DNA of 51,307 nucleotides from an uncultured Alphaproteobacteria bacterium. Lineage in GTDB: Bacteria; Pseudomonadota; Alphaproteobacteria; RF32; CAG-239. The position numbers were made by a program, and so were the translations under genes. Below, piece by piece: positions 7,878-17,591 of this stretch; within the stretch, counting starts at the first letter, position 1, and each line of letters opens with the position of its first letter. The DNA lies in contig CAJUCZ010000013.1 in the NCBI GenBank assembly GCA_910585375.1, positions 1 through 51,307 on the forward strand, written 5' to 3'. The notes beneath the pieces are model-generated. The model had not been told where the DNA came from. It saw nothing but the letters and a program-made list of their open reading frames with translations, and did no database searches.

Positions 7878-8870
7878 ATGTTGTGGTGGGTATTGGTAGC
7901 GCTGGTTGTTATATATGTTCTGAAAGGCATAATCATCATTCAGCAGGCAGAGGCCGTTATCGTTGAGCGCCTCGGAAAATTTGAAAAAGAATTGTCTCCG
8001 GGATTGAATTTTATTTTCCCGATTCTGGAAGCGCCGCGGGCAATCGCTTGGAAAATAACCCAGAAACTGCCGAATGGCGAGAGCTACTCTTATATTAAAG
8101 ACCGGATAAAAATAGATTTGCGCGAGTCTGTATATGATTTTCCGCGTCAGAACGTTATTACAAAAGACAACGTAACCATCAGTATCAATGCTTTGCTCTA
8201 TTTTCAGATTGTAAATGCCAAAAGTGCTGTTTATGAGATTCAGAATCTGCCGGAAGCCATTGAAAAACTGACGCAGACAACCCTGCGTAACCTTGTCGGA
8301 GCAATTGATCTGGACGAGACTTTGGTTTCTCGGGATAAAATCAATCATGAGCTGCGGGCTATTTTGGACGAAGCCACCAATAAGTGGGGCGTTAAAGTCA
8401 ACCGAGTCGAGTTGCAAGACATTATCCCGCCGGCAGATATCCAGCAGGCTATGGAAAAACAGATGAAGGCTGAACGTGAACGCCGCGCTGCCATTTTGGA
8501 AGCCGAGGGTTTGAAGAAGTCTGCAATCTTGAAAGCCGAAGGGCAGAAAGAAGCCGAAATTAACCGTGCCGAAGGTGAAAAACAATCAGCCATTCTGCGG
8601 GCGGAAGGAACTGCGGAGGCTCGGGTTAAGAACGCCAATGCCGAGGCAGAAGCCATTCGTGCCGTCAGTGAGGCCATCGCGGCAAAAGGTCAGCCGGATA
8701 AATACCTGATTGCCATGAAATATTTGGAAACGCTGAAATCCATTACCGAAGGCGAAAACAATAAGGTTGTTTATATGCCTTATGAGGCCACCGGCATTTT
8801 AAGTTCAATTGACGGGATTAAACAAATGCTGGACAGCAGTGGCGAAAAAGCGCCAAAGAAAACTGCATAA
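7878..8870 (+). CDS. SPFH-domain paraslipin (stomatin-like, QmcA type)
   Basis: The 330-residue protein has one N-terminal membrane segment (about 3-22), an SPFH/Band 7 domain (about 20-190: VIVERLGKFEKELSPGLNFI and the KDNVTISINALLYFQI core), and a long Ala/Glu-rich coiled coil (about 190-255, repeats of ILKAEGQKEAEI type) that drives oligomerisation. Paraslipins form ring-like scaffolds in the membrane and work with NfeD, whose gene lies directly upstream. A strong terminator ends the two-gene operon. Confidence 0.93.
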   Translation: MLWWVLVALVVIYVLKGIIIIQQAEAVIVERLGKFEKELSPGLNFIFPILEAPRAIAWKITQKLPNGESYSYIKDRIKIDLRESVYDFPRQNVITKDNVTISINALLYFQIVNAKSAVYEIQNLPEAIEKLTQTTLRNLVGAIDLDETLVSRDKINHELRAILDEATNKWGVKVNRVELQDIIPPADIQQAMEKQMKAERERRAAILEAEGLKKSAILKAEGQKEAEINRAEGEKQSAILRAEGTAEARVKNANAEAEAIRAVSEAIAAKGQPDKYLIAMKYLETLKSITEGENNKVVYMPYEATGILSSIDGIKQMLDSSGEKAPKKTA

Positions 8871-8874
8871 AAAT

Positions 8875-8902
8875 AAGGCCTTCGCCAGAAGGCCTTTTTT
8901 AA
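8875..8902 (+). terminator. Intrinsic terminator of the NfeD-paraslipin operon
   Basis: A perfect 9-bp stem AAGGCCTTC/GAAGGCCTT with a GCCA loop is followed by six T. Confidence 0.92.
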
Positions 8903-8920
8903 TTTTTTCCATAAACGCTA

Positions 8921-9430
8921 TTAAAAAATGCCTCTCTGATAAGTCGGCAGCTTAATCGTTTCAAAGTCAATGACTTCGCTGCCCATCACCAGCGGCGACA
9001 TGCTGATATGAAGATTCTGCCGGTAAATCTGATTGTCAAAATCAAATTTCAGATAAGTAATTCCTTCATACCATGCGGTTTCGGTAACTTCGCTTAACTT
9101 GTCAGTTTTTTTCAGCTTGTCTTTTTTCAATACTCCCGGAATACAAACATAAGTATCGGTATAATTTTTCAGCGCAAGCGGCTTGCAAGACATAAAATGC
9201 TTTTCCTGATCATAAACGATGGTAAAACGGCCGTCTTTGTTCTCTTCATCCGGATTGATTTTAATGATGTTGATATTTCCTGAAAAAATGTCTTGTCCGC
9301 TTTTTTTCTGAGCAGGATGCCAAGTGCCGTATATGTTGTTGCTAGCCTGATAATAACAATAAATGCCGGTAGCCATGCCGGTAACCATAACCGTTGCGGC
9401 GGCAGAGATAAACAAAGTAGACTTTTTCAT
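8921..9430 (-). CDS. Membrane-anchored hypothetical protein (169 aa)
   Basis: I do not recognise the family. An N-terminal hydrophobic segment (about 5-29, ending YCYY) anchors it or serves as a signal peptide. The rest is a soluble beta-rich domain starting YGTWHPAQ and containing GRFTIVYDQEKHFMSC. The opening resembles secreted proteins of the kind that begin with a GTW strand, but no catalytic motif is visible. The start follows CAGGAAAA. It faces the NfeD-paraslipin operon tail to tail, so the terminator at 8875-8902 may serve both. Confidence 0.7.
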   Translation of the reverse strand: MKKSTLFISAAATVMVTGMATGIYCYYQASNNIYGTWHPAQKKSGQDIFSGNINIIKINPDEENKDGRFTIVYDQEKHFMSCKPLALKNYTDTYVCIPGVLKKDKLKKTDKLSEVTETAWYEGITYLKFDFDNQIYRQNLHISMSPLVMGSEVIDFETIKLPTYQRGIF

Positions 9431-9503
9431 AATTTTTTCCTGACGTTAATTTCCGATAAGTTGTATCTTGCCAAATTCTGATATTATAATCAAGCTAATT
9501 TTT

Positions 9504-10928
9504 CTACTCGGCCGGTATTGAATTGTGCAGAGGCGAAACAGAACCGCGGTCGGAAAGATGAAAGCGGTTTCCCAGCCATTTGACGTGATCTTGCCGGTAT
9601 TTGTTTTTCAGCTTTCTGATGGTCAGCCAATATCCCGTATCAACAACCAAAGCCGCGCCGACCCAGGCAATCGGGCTGGCATAACAAATACCGATATAAC
9701 CGAACTGTTTGGCCAGAAAAATTGCCGCCAACGACCGCATAAGCAATTCGACAATACTTGCCAGCAACGGAATTTGGGCGCGTCCCATGCCTTGCAGAGC
9801 ATTGCGGAAAATAAAAATCTGCCCTAGAAAAAAGTAAAATAAGGTGGAGATATTCAGATAATCTTTTGCAGTGTTAATAATGTTCCGGTTCTCTTCGTCA
9901 AGAAAAATCTGAATCATGTTTTCTCCGCCAAACCGGACAACCAAAGCAATAAAAACGCTGAAACCCAAAGAAATCAGAGAGCAGACAAAGACACCGCGCC
10001 GAATGCGGGAAACTTTGCCTGCGCCAAAATTCTGTGCCGTATAAGTCGCAACTGCCAGCCCTAAAGCAACCAGCGGCTGGGTTGCCAGCTGTTCTATCCG
10101 TAATGCCGATGTAAAAGCCGCAATGACTTCCGGTCCGAAAGAATTGCAAACGCTCTGGATAATCATTAGTCCCAAAGCAATAATTGAGAACTGCACGGAC
10201 ATTGGAACGGCAATGTTCAAATGCTTTTTAAAAGTAGCAAGATCAAATTTCCAGTCTCTGCGCGTCAAATGTAAAATCGGAAATTTTTTGCTGATATAAA
10301 TAATGCATGCAACCACGGAAACAGAAATTGCGGCAATTGTTCCCAGTGCAGACCCAACGACGCCCAGCTTGAAAACATATATAAAAAGCAGGTTGAGCAG
10401 AATATTTAAAACCGAAGAAAAAATTAAAAAATACAAAGGCGTCCGGCTGTCTCCTAAAGCTCTCATAAAAAAAGAAAGCAGATTGTATCCGACAATCAGA
10501 ACCAGTCCGCCGCATAACACACGGATAAAAAGAACCGCTTCCGGTAAAATTTCCTGAGGAACGTTCATGATCTGGAGAAGCTGCGTCATATAAAGTTGCA
10601 TAACGATTGTCATCAGCAGACTCAGAACCATACTGGCGGCCAGACTGTGAACAACGGATTTTCTGACGCCCGCTTCATTCTTTGCACCGAATTCCTGTGC
10701 CGTGATAACTGTCAGACCGCCTGTAAATCCCAGCGTAATCAGCAGCAGAACAAAATAAACCGGAGCCGAAGCTCCAACGGCCGCCAGAGCATTTACACCG
10801 ATAAGCCGCCCGACAATGATAATGTCGGAAATATTGTATAGCTGCTGAAAAATATTCCCGATTAACAGGGGAATGGCAAATTTTATAATAAGCTTTGTCG
10901 GATTGCCCGATGTCATGTCCTGAATCAT
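9504..10928 (-). CDS. MATE-family multidrug/cation efflux transporter
   Basis: This 474-residue inner-membrane protein has about twelve hydrophobic segments and the typical MATE opening (MTSGNPTKLIIKFAIPLLIG, then FQQLYNISDIIIVGR). Members export drugs or metabolites in exchange for Na+ or H+. The length is normal for the family. The start has an AGAGGT SD site. It is a single gene divergent from the HdeD-like gene. The substrate cannot be predicted. Confidence 0.93.
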   Translation of the reverse strand: MIQDMTSGNPTKLIIKFAIPLLIGNIFQQLYNISDIIIVGRLIGVNALAAVGASAPVYFVLLLITLGFTGGLTVITAQEFGAKNEAGVRKSVVHSLAASMVLSLLMTIVMQLYMTQLLQIMNVPQEILPEAVLFIRVLCGGLVLIVGYNLLSFFMRALGDSRTPLYFLIFSSVLNILLNLLFIYVFKLGVVGSALGTIAAISVSVVACIIYISKKFPILHLTRRDWKFDLATFKKHLNIAVPMSVQFSIIALGLMIIQSVCNSFGPEVIAAFTSALRIEQLATQPLVALGLAVATYTAQNFGAGKVSRIRRGVFVCSLISLGFSVFIALVVRFGGENMIQIFLDEENRNIINTAKDYLNISTLFYFFLGQIFIFRNALQGMGRAQIPLLASIVELLMRSLAAIFLAKQFGYIGICYASPIAWVGAALVVDTGYWLTIRKLKNKYRQDHVKWLGNRFHLSDRGSVSPLHNSIPAE

Positions 10929-11072
10929 GTCTGACCTCTTTTACAAACCAACAGAATGTATGACATCGCTGCGAAAATGTAAAGCACAAATAATAAAAAT
11001 TCTATAAATATGGTGGAAAAACATTAAATTATAATTATATAGCAAACAGCAAAATTAAAAAAGGAGAAAATT

Positions 11073-11609
11073 ATGGTTACTAAAGATATTGAAATTCGGA
11101 AAAGCACCGGTATTTGGCATTTGATTGCCGGTATACTTATGGCGCTGCTTGGTGTGTTTATCTGGTTAAATCCGGCTGCTACGCTGCTGGCTCTGGCTCT
11201 TTATATCGGTATTGTTTTTATTGTGGTCGGTGCCGGATATTTTGCCGCCTCATTTTCTTTCCGCTCCGGGTGGTATCTGCTGGTCGGTATTTTGGATATT
11301 CTGGTCGGTATTGTTTTTGTGAGCAATTTGGGGGTAAGCGCTGCCAGTCTGCCGATAATTTTTGCAATTTGGTGTCTGGCCGTTGGCGCAATTCAGGTAG
11401 CTTCGGCTTTTCAATTGCGTTCAGAGGGCTTCGCTTGGGGCTGGACTTTGGGCGTTGGGCTTTTGGGAATAGTATTCGGTTTTCTGATCTTGGCTTATCC
11501 GGCCTTGGGAGCATTGACCATAACCGCATTGATGGGCGCTTATGTTATGCTTTACGGCCTTGTCGAGGTTGCTGAATATTTCTATACCAAAAGGGTAATA
11601 GTGCAATAA
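11073..11609 (+). CDS. HdeD-family (DUF308) membrane protein
   Basis: The 178-residue protein has six membrane helices arranged as three repeated pairs, with the Gly/Ala-rich pattern of HdeD/DUF308 proteins (HLIAGILMALLGVFIWLNP and WTLGVGLLGIVFGFLILAYP). In enterics HdeD is linked to acid resistance; the function here is only inferred. It has a strong AAAGGAG site and a downstream bidirectional terminator shared with the convergent L,D-transpeptidase gene. Confidence 0.85.
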   Translation: MVTKDIEIRKSTGIWHLIAGILMALLGVFIWLNPAATLLALALYIGIVFIVVGAGYFAASFSFRSGWYLLVGILDILVGIVFVSNLGVSAASLPIIFAIWCLAVGAIQVASAFQLRSEGFAWGWTLGVGLLGIVFGFLILAYPALGALTITALMGAYVMLYGLVEVAEYFYTKRVIVQ

Positions 11610-11626
11610 CTTGTCGTGCTTAAGAA

Positions 11627-11654
11627 AAAACGGCTCTGCTGAGCCGTTTTTTTA
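11627..11654. terminator. Bidirectional terminator between hdeD-like and L,D-transpeptidase genes
   Basis: AACGGCTC/GAGCCGTT with a TGCT loop is flanked by A on the left and T on the right, so it can end both convergent transcripts. Confidence 0.88.
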
Positions 11655-12173
11655 TGGTGTTATTTCAATTTCGGTGCCATTGGGAACCATACGCCAAATT
11701 TCTTCAATTTCTTTGTCGGAAACGGCAATGCAACCGGCCGTCCAGTCCTTTTTCAGAAGCTTTTCTGCCCGAAATTTTGAAAGAACATTGGGCAGCCCGT
11801 GAATCATAATGTCACCGCCGGGCGAGACGCCGTGTTTTGCCGCATTGGCCTTGTCTTCAGCGTTTGGATAAGAAACATGCAAAGACAAATGATATGCGCT
11901 TTTCGGGTTTCTTCCGTTGATTTTATATTTTCCTTCCGGCGTTTTGCCGTCGCCTTCCTGTATTTTGTGTCCGACGGGGTTAGGACCAAGCCCGATGTGA
12001 TAAGAACGCAATACTTCTCCGTTTTTCAGCAAATAAAGTTTTCGTTCGAATTTCTGCACCAAAATCTTATCAGCAGGTTCTTCCGGCAAAAACAAGCGCC
12101 CGATGGCCGGTGTTACCCAAAACGTCAATGCAGCCAACAACAAAGAAAAGACATTAATCCTGCTCATCCTCAT
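11652..12173 (-). CDS. L,D-transpeptidase (YkuD domain)
   Basis: The enzyme makes 3-3 peptidoglycan cross-links or attaches proteins to peptidoglycan in the periplasm. From the chosen start it has 173 residues: a hydrophobic signal or anchor (about 6-25) and a YkuD domain (about 35-172). His125 (DIMIHG) and the catalytic Cys148 in WTAGCIAVSDKEI are visible; the usual HGC triplet reads AGC, as in some subfamilies. The start at 12173 has a weak GAGAAG site and overlaps the end of the upstream CorC-like gene by about 20 nt, so the two are probably one operon. A longer in-frame start at 12209 is possible. Confidence 0.9.
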   Translation of the reverse strand: MRMSRINVFSLLLAALTFWVTPAIGRLFLPEEPADKILVQKFERKLYLLKNGEVLRSYHIGLGPNPVGHKIQEGDGKTPEGKYKINGRNPKSAYHLSLHVSYPNAEDKANAAKHGVSPGGDIMIHGLPNVLSKFRAEKLLKKDWTAGCIAVSDKEIEEIWRMVPNGTEIEITP

Positions 12174-13494
12174 CTTTGTCTTCTCTGATTTTGAGCTGGG
12201 TTTTAACACGGGTAATCCGCATGTTTTCTACATCCAAAACCTCATAAACGCAGTATTCGTCTTCTGCAATGTCGCCGGTTTTGGGTTCTCTGCCGAGCAA
12301 GCCGAAAACATAGCCGCCGATAGTGCTTTCCTCATGTTCGCATTCCGGCAGCTTCATGCATTCATATGCGTCTTCAATCAGAACCAGACCATCAAATTCG
12401 CAAGTCTTGTCATCAAGTTTTTTCACGGCTTCTTCTTTGGGAATGTCATGCTCATCCTGAATTTCGCCGACCAGTTCTTCCAAAATGTCTTCCATTGAAA
12501 GCATGCCTGCCGTTCCGCCGTATTCATCGACAACAATGGCAAGATGAATACGTTTTGTCATCATTTCATGTAAGATCTGGGAAATAGATTTGTTTTCCGG
12601 CACAAACAAAATGTCGCGGCAGATTTTTTCCTGAATATTCTTGTCATTTCCTTCGTCATAATGTTCCAGCAAATCGCGAATATGAACCATTCCGACAATA
12701 TTGTCTTTGTCATGATTGCACAGCGGATAGCGGGTATGGCGGTTTTCTTTGACAAATTTAATCATCTCGTCAAAACTGCAGCCTTTGTAAAGGCACTTCA
12801 TATCCTGCCGCGGAATCATAATCTCATGGGCGTAAATCTCGGAAAAGTAAATGGCGTTTTGAATAATCTCACCTTCGGTGTCATCAATAATACCGTCTTT
12901 TTGTGAGGCATCAATAATCAGCTTAATCTCTTCTTCGGAGTGGGCTTCGTCCGTCTCGTTTGTAATTTTTACGCCCATCAGACGCAAAATCAGCGCCGTT
13001 ACATGGTCAAACACCCAGATAAAGGGAGAAAAAATCATGTTAAAACGATAAAGGGTGTTGGCAATGCGCAAGACATAGTTTTCTGTATGAATAATTGCCA
13101 GAGATTTCGGTACCAACTCGCCGAGAACAACGTGCAAAAGCGTAATCAGGGAGAAAGCAATACCAAAGCTCAGAGAATGCAGCAGAACTTTGTTGTCGGC
13201 AAAGAAGCCGCCGGCCAAATCTTCAATAAGGCGGGAAACCGCAGGCTCGCCGATCCAACCCAGACCAAGAGAAGCTAAAGTAATGCCAAGCTGAATGGCG
13301 CTGAGATAAGTGTTCAGGCGTTCTGTAATTTTTAAGGCTGTAACCGCGCGTTTATCGCCGGCATGAGCCAGCTCTTCAAGTTTTGTACGGCGGATTTTAA
13401 CGATGGCAAATTCAGAAACAACGAAGAAAGCATTGGCAAAAACCAGAAAGAACACCAATGCGATATTAATAATATAAATATAAGCAGGACTCAT
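12154..13494 (-). CDS. CNNM/CBS/CorC-domain protein (TlyC/HlyC family)
   Basis: The 446-residue inner-membrane protein has an N-terminal CNNM (DUF21) domain with three or four helices (about 1-190), two CBS domains in tandem (about 210-335; MIPRQDMKCL and IHLAIVVDEYGGTAGMLSMEDILEE) and a C-terminal CorC/HlyC domain (about 350-435). The family is linked to Mg2+/Co2+ efflux or balance; older names call it hemolysin. It ends in an acidic tail (EDKDEDEQD). Its stop overlaps the start of the L,D-transpeptidase gene. Confidence 0.92.
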   Translation of the reverse strand: MSPAYIYIINIALVFFLVFANAFFVVSEFAIVKIRRTKLEELAHAGDKRAVTALKITERLNTYLSAIQLGITLASLGLGWIGEPAVSRLIEDLAGGFFADNKVLLHSLSFGIAFSLITLLHVVLGELVPKSLAIIHTENYVLRIANTLYRFNMIFSPFIWVFDHVTALILRLMGVKITNETDEAHSEEEIKLIIDASQKDGIIDDTEGEIIQNAIYFSEIYAHEIMIPRQDMKCLYKGCSFDEMIKFVKENRHTRYPLCNHDKDNIVGMVHIRDLLEHYDEGNDKNIQEKICRDILFVPENKSISQILHEMMTKRIHLAIVVDEYGGTAGMLSMEDILEELVGEIQDEHDIPKEEAVKKLDDKTCEFDGLVLIEDAYECMKLPECEHEESTIGGYVFGLLGREPKTGDIAEDEYCVYEVLDVENMRITRVKTQLKIREDKDEDEQD

Positions 13495-13593
13495 AGCTGT
13501 TTTATTTTATGACCTCGATACTATTAAAGAAAGCCGCATTTTATCGTGTATTCAACTTGTTGTCAATGCCGCAGATGATAATGCCTGATAAAA

Positions 13594-15981
13594 TCAGTCA
13601 ATATCCGCGCCGATATCGCTGATCTGCCGTACAACTCTTTGCGGAAAAGGGATATTAATATTGTTTTCCTTAAATTTTTCAATGATTTTTTCCCTGATAC
13701 GGTAAGAAATTCCGCCGCTTTTAAAAACGTCATTGGTAAAACAGTTGAGCTGAAAATCCAGACTGCTGTCGCCAAGATCCGTAAATTGCAGCGACGGCGC
13801 CGGATTTTTCAAAACCTCCGGATCATCGGCAGCAATTTGCAACAGCAGTTCTTTTACTTTTTTTAAATCGCTGTCATAATCAACGCCGATTTTTATTTCT
13901 ACCCGAGCCATCTTTCCGCCAAATGTCTTGTTAACCAGACTTTTTGACAAGATTATGGAATTGGGGATTAAAACATTTGACTTGTTCCAAGTTTCAATTT
14001 CCGTTGCCCGCATGTTAATTTGCTTCACAATTCCCTCATAGCCGTCGATAATGACCCAGTCGCCGATTCTGATTGGCCGCTCAAACAAAATCGTAAAACC
14101 GGCTACCAGATTGCTGACGGTGTTCTGCAACCCCATACCTGCACCAAACGAAAGTGCACCTGCCATAATGGCAATGCTTTGAAAACTTCCGCCCATTACG
14201 GCCACGCTGACAACCAGAGAAAAAACAATGCCCAAAAAGCCTGTTGCCGAAATCAAGGAGTTTCTGGCGCCGGCAGACATGTCAATCTGGCTGAGTGTAC
14301 CGGTAGCCATGCTTTCTTTGAGATTGCGGAACAGCCACAAAGAAATAAAAAATGTTAGAATGCCGAGCAGAATGGATGTTATGGAAATGTGCAGTCCGCC
14401 GATGTTAAAACCTTTTAAAAAAGCCTGAATCTGACTGAGGAGAATATCTACCGAGGCGCCCCAAACCCCCAGCAAAACCAAAATAGTTGCCAGAGCCAAA
14501 ACCGGCGTAAGCAGCAGCCCGAACCAAAAATTGACCTTAACGCGGGTACGCGATTGCAGGCGCAGTATTTTTATTAAAAAGCGCCATTGCAAAAGCTGTC
14601 GGAAGAGCGCACGCAGCAGTTTTTGCAGAATATATGCAGCGGCAATGACCAGCACCGAGATAATAAAGCGGTTAATGACAAATTCAGAAAGCCGGATATA
14701 ACCGAACAGAGAGGCGGCAAACGCGGCCAGCATAAAGAAAGAAATAGTCAGACTGATTTTTGAAGAGGTGCTGAGACCGGAAGTATCTTCATCGTGAACC
14801 TCCGCTCCGTCCTCAGTTTTGGTTGCAGGGTCGTCACTGTTGTTGTATAAAAATTTATAAGAAATAAAAATCACAAAAAAAGCCTTGACCGCATTGGCAA
14901 AAATTGTCAGCGAATACAGAATGTCCGTATCCGTATTAAGGTTGGCCGCCAGATTCTGAAAAAAGCTGACCAAACAAAAAGCCGCCGAGGTATATATCAG
15001 CGTAGAAGAAAGAGAAGACGCCGAATTGTCTTTGATTTCAAAAATTCGCCATTGCGGATAAGCCGGTACCAGAGCTGTTTTGATAAAAGCAACCGCAATA
15101 AAAAAATATAAAAGATAAAGCGCCGCCGTATCCGTCATAATCCCGAACGGCGTACCGGCAAACAGCTTGTTGTTGTTTATCCAGAACATAAAAGATCCGA
15201 TTAATGCAGCCGGAATAATTCCGCGTGCTGTAAACATCCATGCCGCGGCTTTGACCTTTTGGCTGTAATTGGGATTAAGAACATCGTTGTTGTAGCCGTA
15301 ACGCCTGCGGATAAAACGGCGGATATAGTTTGCCGCAAAATAGGCCGCCAGAATATAAACAAAGGCATAAATAAGGTTTGTGTTGGCTGATTTCTTTTCT
15401 TCGTCATTCAATTTTTGATACCATCCGGACGGCGTCTTGGCCATGTCCCATGTAAATGCGGCAAAATTGTATAAAGACAGGCCAAAGTCCTTGAGCTGAA
15501 AGATTGAACTCTGTTTGGTCAAAAGCTTGTCAAGGAGCTTTTTGTTTCTGAGCTTTACAATCATACCCTTGATGTCGCCGATTTTGTTCAGCGCCAGATT
15601 CCCCTGCGCAATTGCCGTCTTGTATTCGTCAGCCTGCTTGTTAAACTCAGACCGCTGGCCGGCAATCGCCTTGGGTTCGTTACCCTCTGACGGAGCAATG
15701 CCCAACGCGTCAAGCTTTTTCTGAAGCTTGGCCAAATCGGCGTTATTTTGCAAATTTGCCTGCGTAATCCGATTATAAAGTTCATCCAGTTCCGCCAGCA
15801 TCGGAACGGTATCTTCCGGCGCTGTTTTGCTGCTGGTCAGTGTTTTTGTCATCTTGTCAAGCTGTTTGTTGACCGCTGTATAATTGGGCGGCGGCGTTGC
15901 AACGTCAGTTCCGGATGTTTGTGCCATAACGGAATTGATTGAAAAAACAAAAGATAAAATAAATAAACAGATTTTAAACAT
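13594..15981 (-). CDS. Large MscS-family mechanosensitive channel (DUF3772 type)
   Basis: The 795-residue protein has a cleavable signal peptide (about 1-20, ending VMA), a periplasmic helical domain of the DUF3772 kind (about 30-170), then about eleven membrane segments, and the MscS pore and beta domains near 570-750 (GAGMGLQNTVSNLVAGFTILFERPIRIGDWV is split across these). It would release solutes on hypo-osmotic shock. The length and N-terminal domain match the large alphaproteobacterial MscS proteins rather than the 286-residue E. coli MscS. A single gene with an AAGG site just before the ATG. Confidence 0.93.
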   Translation of the reverse strand: MFKICLFILSFVFSINSVMAQTSGTDVATPPPNYTAVNKQLDKMTKTLTSSKTAPEDTVPMLAELDELYNRITQANLQNNADLAKLQKKLDALGIAPSEGNEPKAIAGQRSEFNKQADEYKTAIAQGNLALNKIGDIKGMIVKLRNKKLLDKLLTKQSSIFQLKDFGLSLYNFAAFTWDMAKTPSGWYQKLNDEEKKSANTNLIYAFVYILAAYFAANYIRRFIRRRYGYNNDVLNPNYSQKVKAAAWMFTARGIIPAALIGSFMFWINNNKLFAGTPFGIMTDTAALYLLYFFIAVAFIKTALVPAYPQWRIFEIKDNSASSLSSTLIYTSAAFCLVSFFQNLAANLNTDTDILYSLTIFANAVKAFFVIFISYKFLYNNSDDPATKTEDGAEVHDEDTSGLSTSSKISLTISFFMLAAFAASLFGYIRLSEFVINRFIISVLVIAAAYILQKLLRALFRQLLQWRFLIKILRLQSRTRVKVNFWFGLLLTPVLALATILVLLGVWGASVDILLSQIQAFLKGFNIGGLHISITSILLGILTFFISLWLFRNLKESMATGTLSQIDMSAGARNSLISATGFLGIVFSLVVSVAVMGGSFQSIAIMAGALSFGAGMGLQNTVSNLVAGFTILFERPIRIGDWVIIDGYEGIVKQINMRATEIETWNKSNVLIPNSIILSKSLVNKTFGGKMARVEIKIGVDYDSDLKKVKELLLQIAADDPEVLKNPAPSLQFTDLGDSSLDFQLNCFTNDVFKSGGISYRIREKIIEKFKENNINIPFPQRVVRQISDIGADID

Positions 15982-16030
15982 AAACCTTATACTCCCTCAG
16001 CAAGAGAATATAAGTGCGGTATCAGTCATA

Positions 16031-16723
16031 TCAAGAGCAACTGTGATGAAAAATTTTTCTGAAATCTCTGTTGTTTGCTTGTGCCAGTTGAATTAATTTA
16101 TTTTTCTGATTTTGTACCGCATAAGGAATTTCAAAGTGGTCATCCTTGTTTTCTAAAAACCATCTCGCAAAACCGTTGGCCGATAACGGTTGACCGGATT
16201 GTTGCTGTTCAAGATATTTCTTTTGTTGTAATGCTTTAAAATATTTTCGGAAAGGAGCATATTTTTTATCTCTGCATTTAGCTCTGTTAATAGCTTCGTC
16301 TCTTTTTTGTATAGAATATAAAATATCTGCTGCACTTTTGTTATTTTCTTCCCATTCTTTTCTGTTGAAATATAAAACAAGGCTTGCCCAGTTGAGAATT
16401 TGTTTCTTAAAAAGTGCAGAATTCAAGTTTTGGTCTTGTTTATAAAAAATGAAATCTAAAAGGCGTAAATCTTTGTTTGAAAAAGAACAGGACGCTTCTT
16501 GCAACAATTCACCGTCAACTTTGAAACTTTGTGCAATATTCAAAAGCGACAAGTCAAGAAAATCTAAGCGGCTGTTTTCGAGCTGTTCAATCTCTTCCAC
16601 AGACATATGAACTTTTTCGGCAAGCAATCGGGAAGAAAGACCGAAATATTGGCGAAAAATTTTTATCCTGTTTTCATCACTTGCAATAATTTGATTGATA
16701 AGATCCAAAGGAAGCTGTTCCAT
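16031..16723 (-). CDS. HTH (XRE-like) domain protein
   Basis: This 230-residue protein has an N-terminal helix-turn-helix of the XRE kind (about 20-70: RQYFGLSSRLLAEKVHMSVEEI with LENSRLDFLDLSLLNIA). The remainder is helical and rich in Lys/Gln with no known domain I can name. The chosen ATG has a GAGAAAGAAAC stretch upstream; a longer in-frame start exists at 16762 but adds 13 residues with no SD site. It stands alone between the MscS gene and the cysteine-rich gene cluster. It could regulate that cluster, but nothing in the sequence proves it. Confidence 0.7.
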   Translation of the reverse strand: MEQLPLDLINQIIASDENRIKIFRQYFGLSSRLLAEKVHMSVEEIEQLENSRLDFLDLSLLNIAQSFKVDGELLQEASCSFSNKDLRLLDFIFYKQDQNLNSALFKKQILNWASLVLYFNRKEWEENNKSAADILYSIQKRDEAINRAKCRDKKYAPFRKYFKALQQKKYLEQQQSGQPLSANGFARWFLENKDDHFEIPYAVQNQKNKLIQLAQANNRDFRKIFHHSCS

Positions 16724-16830
16724 AAAAGTTTCTTTCTCAAAAACCGGTTGCCGACAAAACATACAAGATATAGGAAAAAAATTTTATATTTGCAACAAGA
16801 GCCGATTTCAGCACTGATCGCAAATAATTT

Positions 16831-17508
16831 TTATCGGCATTTCCAGCCGTCCCATTTACCGTTACACTGCCGGCATTCGTCTTCTTTCAGCTTTTGTTTG
16901 TCTTGCGGACATTTATAGCTGATATAATCGTGTTTTTTGATATAACGCTTACCGTGGCAAAATTGTTCATTCAGCTCTTGTCCGAAACTCATGTCGACCG
17001 GCGTCTCTTCGTCACAAGGCCAACACATAAAGCGCCAATCCATTAACGGCCGGTCTTCAGGGCATTTGATAACGCTTTTCCTTTGGTGTAGCCAATCATA
17101 ACGGATTGTCCGGTTAGGGCAGCGGTTCCGGCATTCTTCATCTTGCTCGCAATCATAAGAAATCCGCACGGCCTCTGTCGTTTCACAGCATTTGCACTCC
17201 CCGAAAATCCCCTCAAAAGAAGGCCCGTTACAATCTTTTTCAGAAACAATCGGATAAAAGATGTAGGGCGAAAATCCTTTTTCATTCAACTTGCAATAAA
17301 CATACGGAGTATCAATAGAAACCACGCGGTTAGGACAATGCTTCAAACAATTCTCCGGCGTTCCGACTTCCAATGTCTGAGGTGTATAACAGTCAAAGCA
17401 CTCACCCTTAACCCAAAAAACGCAGTTGTCTTCTGCCCGAACATCAAAAACGCCGAAACTAAGAATTATTCCGGCCAGTCCGAATATTTTATGTGTTACA
17501 CACCCCAT
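16831..17508 (-). CDS. Secreted cysteine-rich protein, paralog 1
   Basis: The 225-residue protein has a signal peptide (cleavage near VRA-ED, residue 25) and about 28 cysteines in recurring groups: CFDCYT, ENCLKHCPNRVV, CRNRCPNRTIR, a C-x2-C around MCWPC and a terminal ECRQCNGKW. It should be a disulfide-rich exported protein. Two paralogs lie at 17592 and 18863 with the strings CPNRTIRY and SYKCPQDKQKLKEDECRQC nearly unchanged. The function is unknown. The start has a GGGAGAGA site. This copy is the most diverged in its middle. Confidence 0.8.
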   Translation of the reverse strand: MGCVTHKIFGLAGIILSFGVFDVRAEDNCVFWVKGECFDCYTPQTLEVGTPENCLKHCPNRVVSIDTPYVYCKLNEKGFSPYIFYPIVSEKDCNGPSFEGIFGECKCCETTEAVRISYDCEQDEECRNRCPNRTIRYDWLHQRKSVIKCPEDRPLMDWRFMCWPCDEETPVDMSFGQELNEQFCHGKRYIKKHDYISYKCPQDKQKLKEDECRQCNGKWDGWKCR

Positions 17509-17591
17509 CTTTATCTCTCCCTATGACAATAAAAATACTATTAAACGCAATATTTCAAGTAATTACTGACCAAATGTAATAAGTAAAAAAT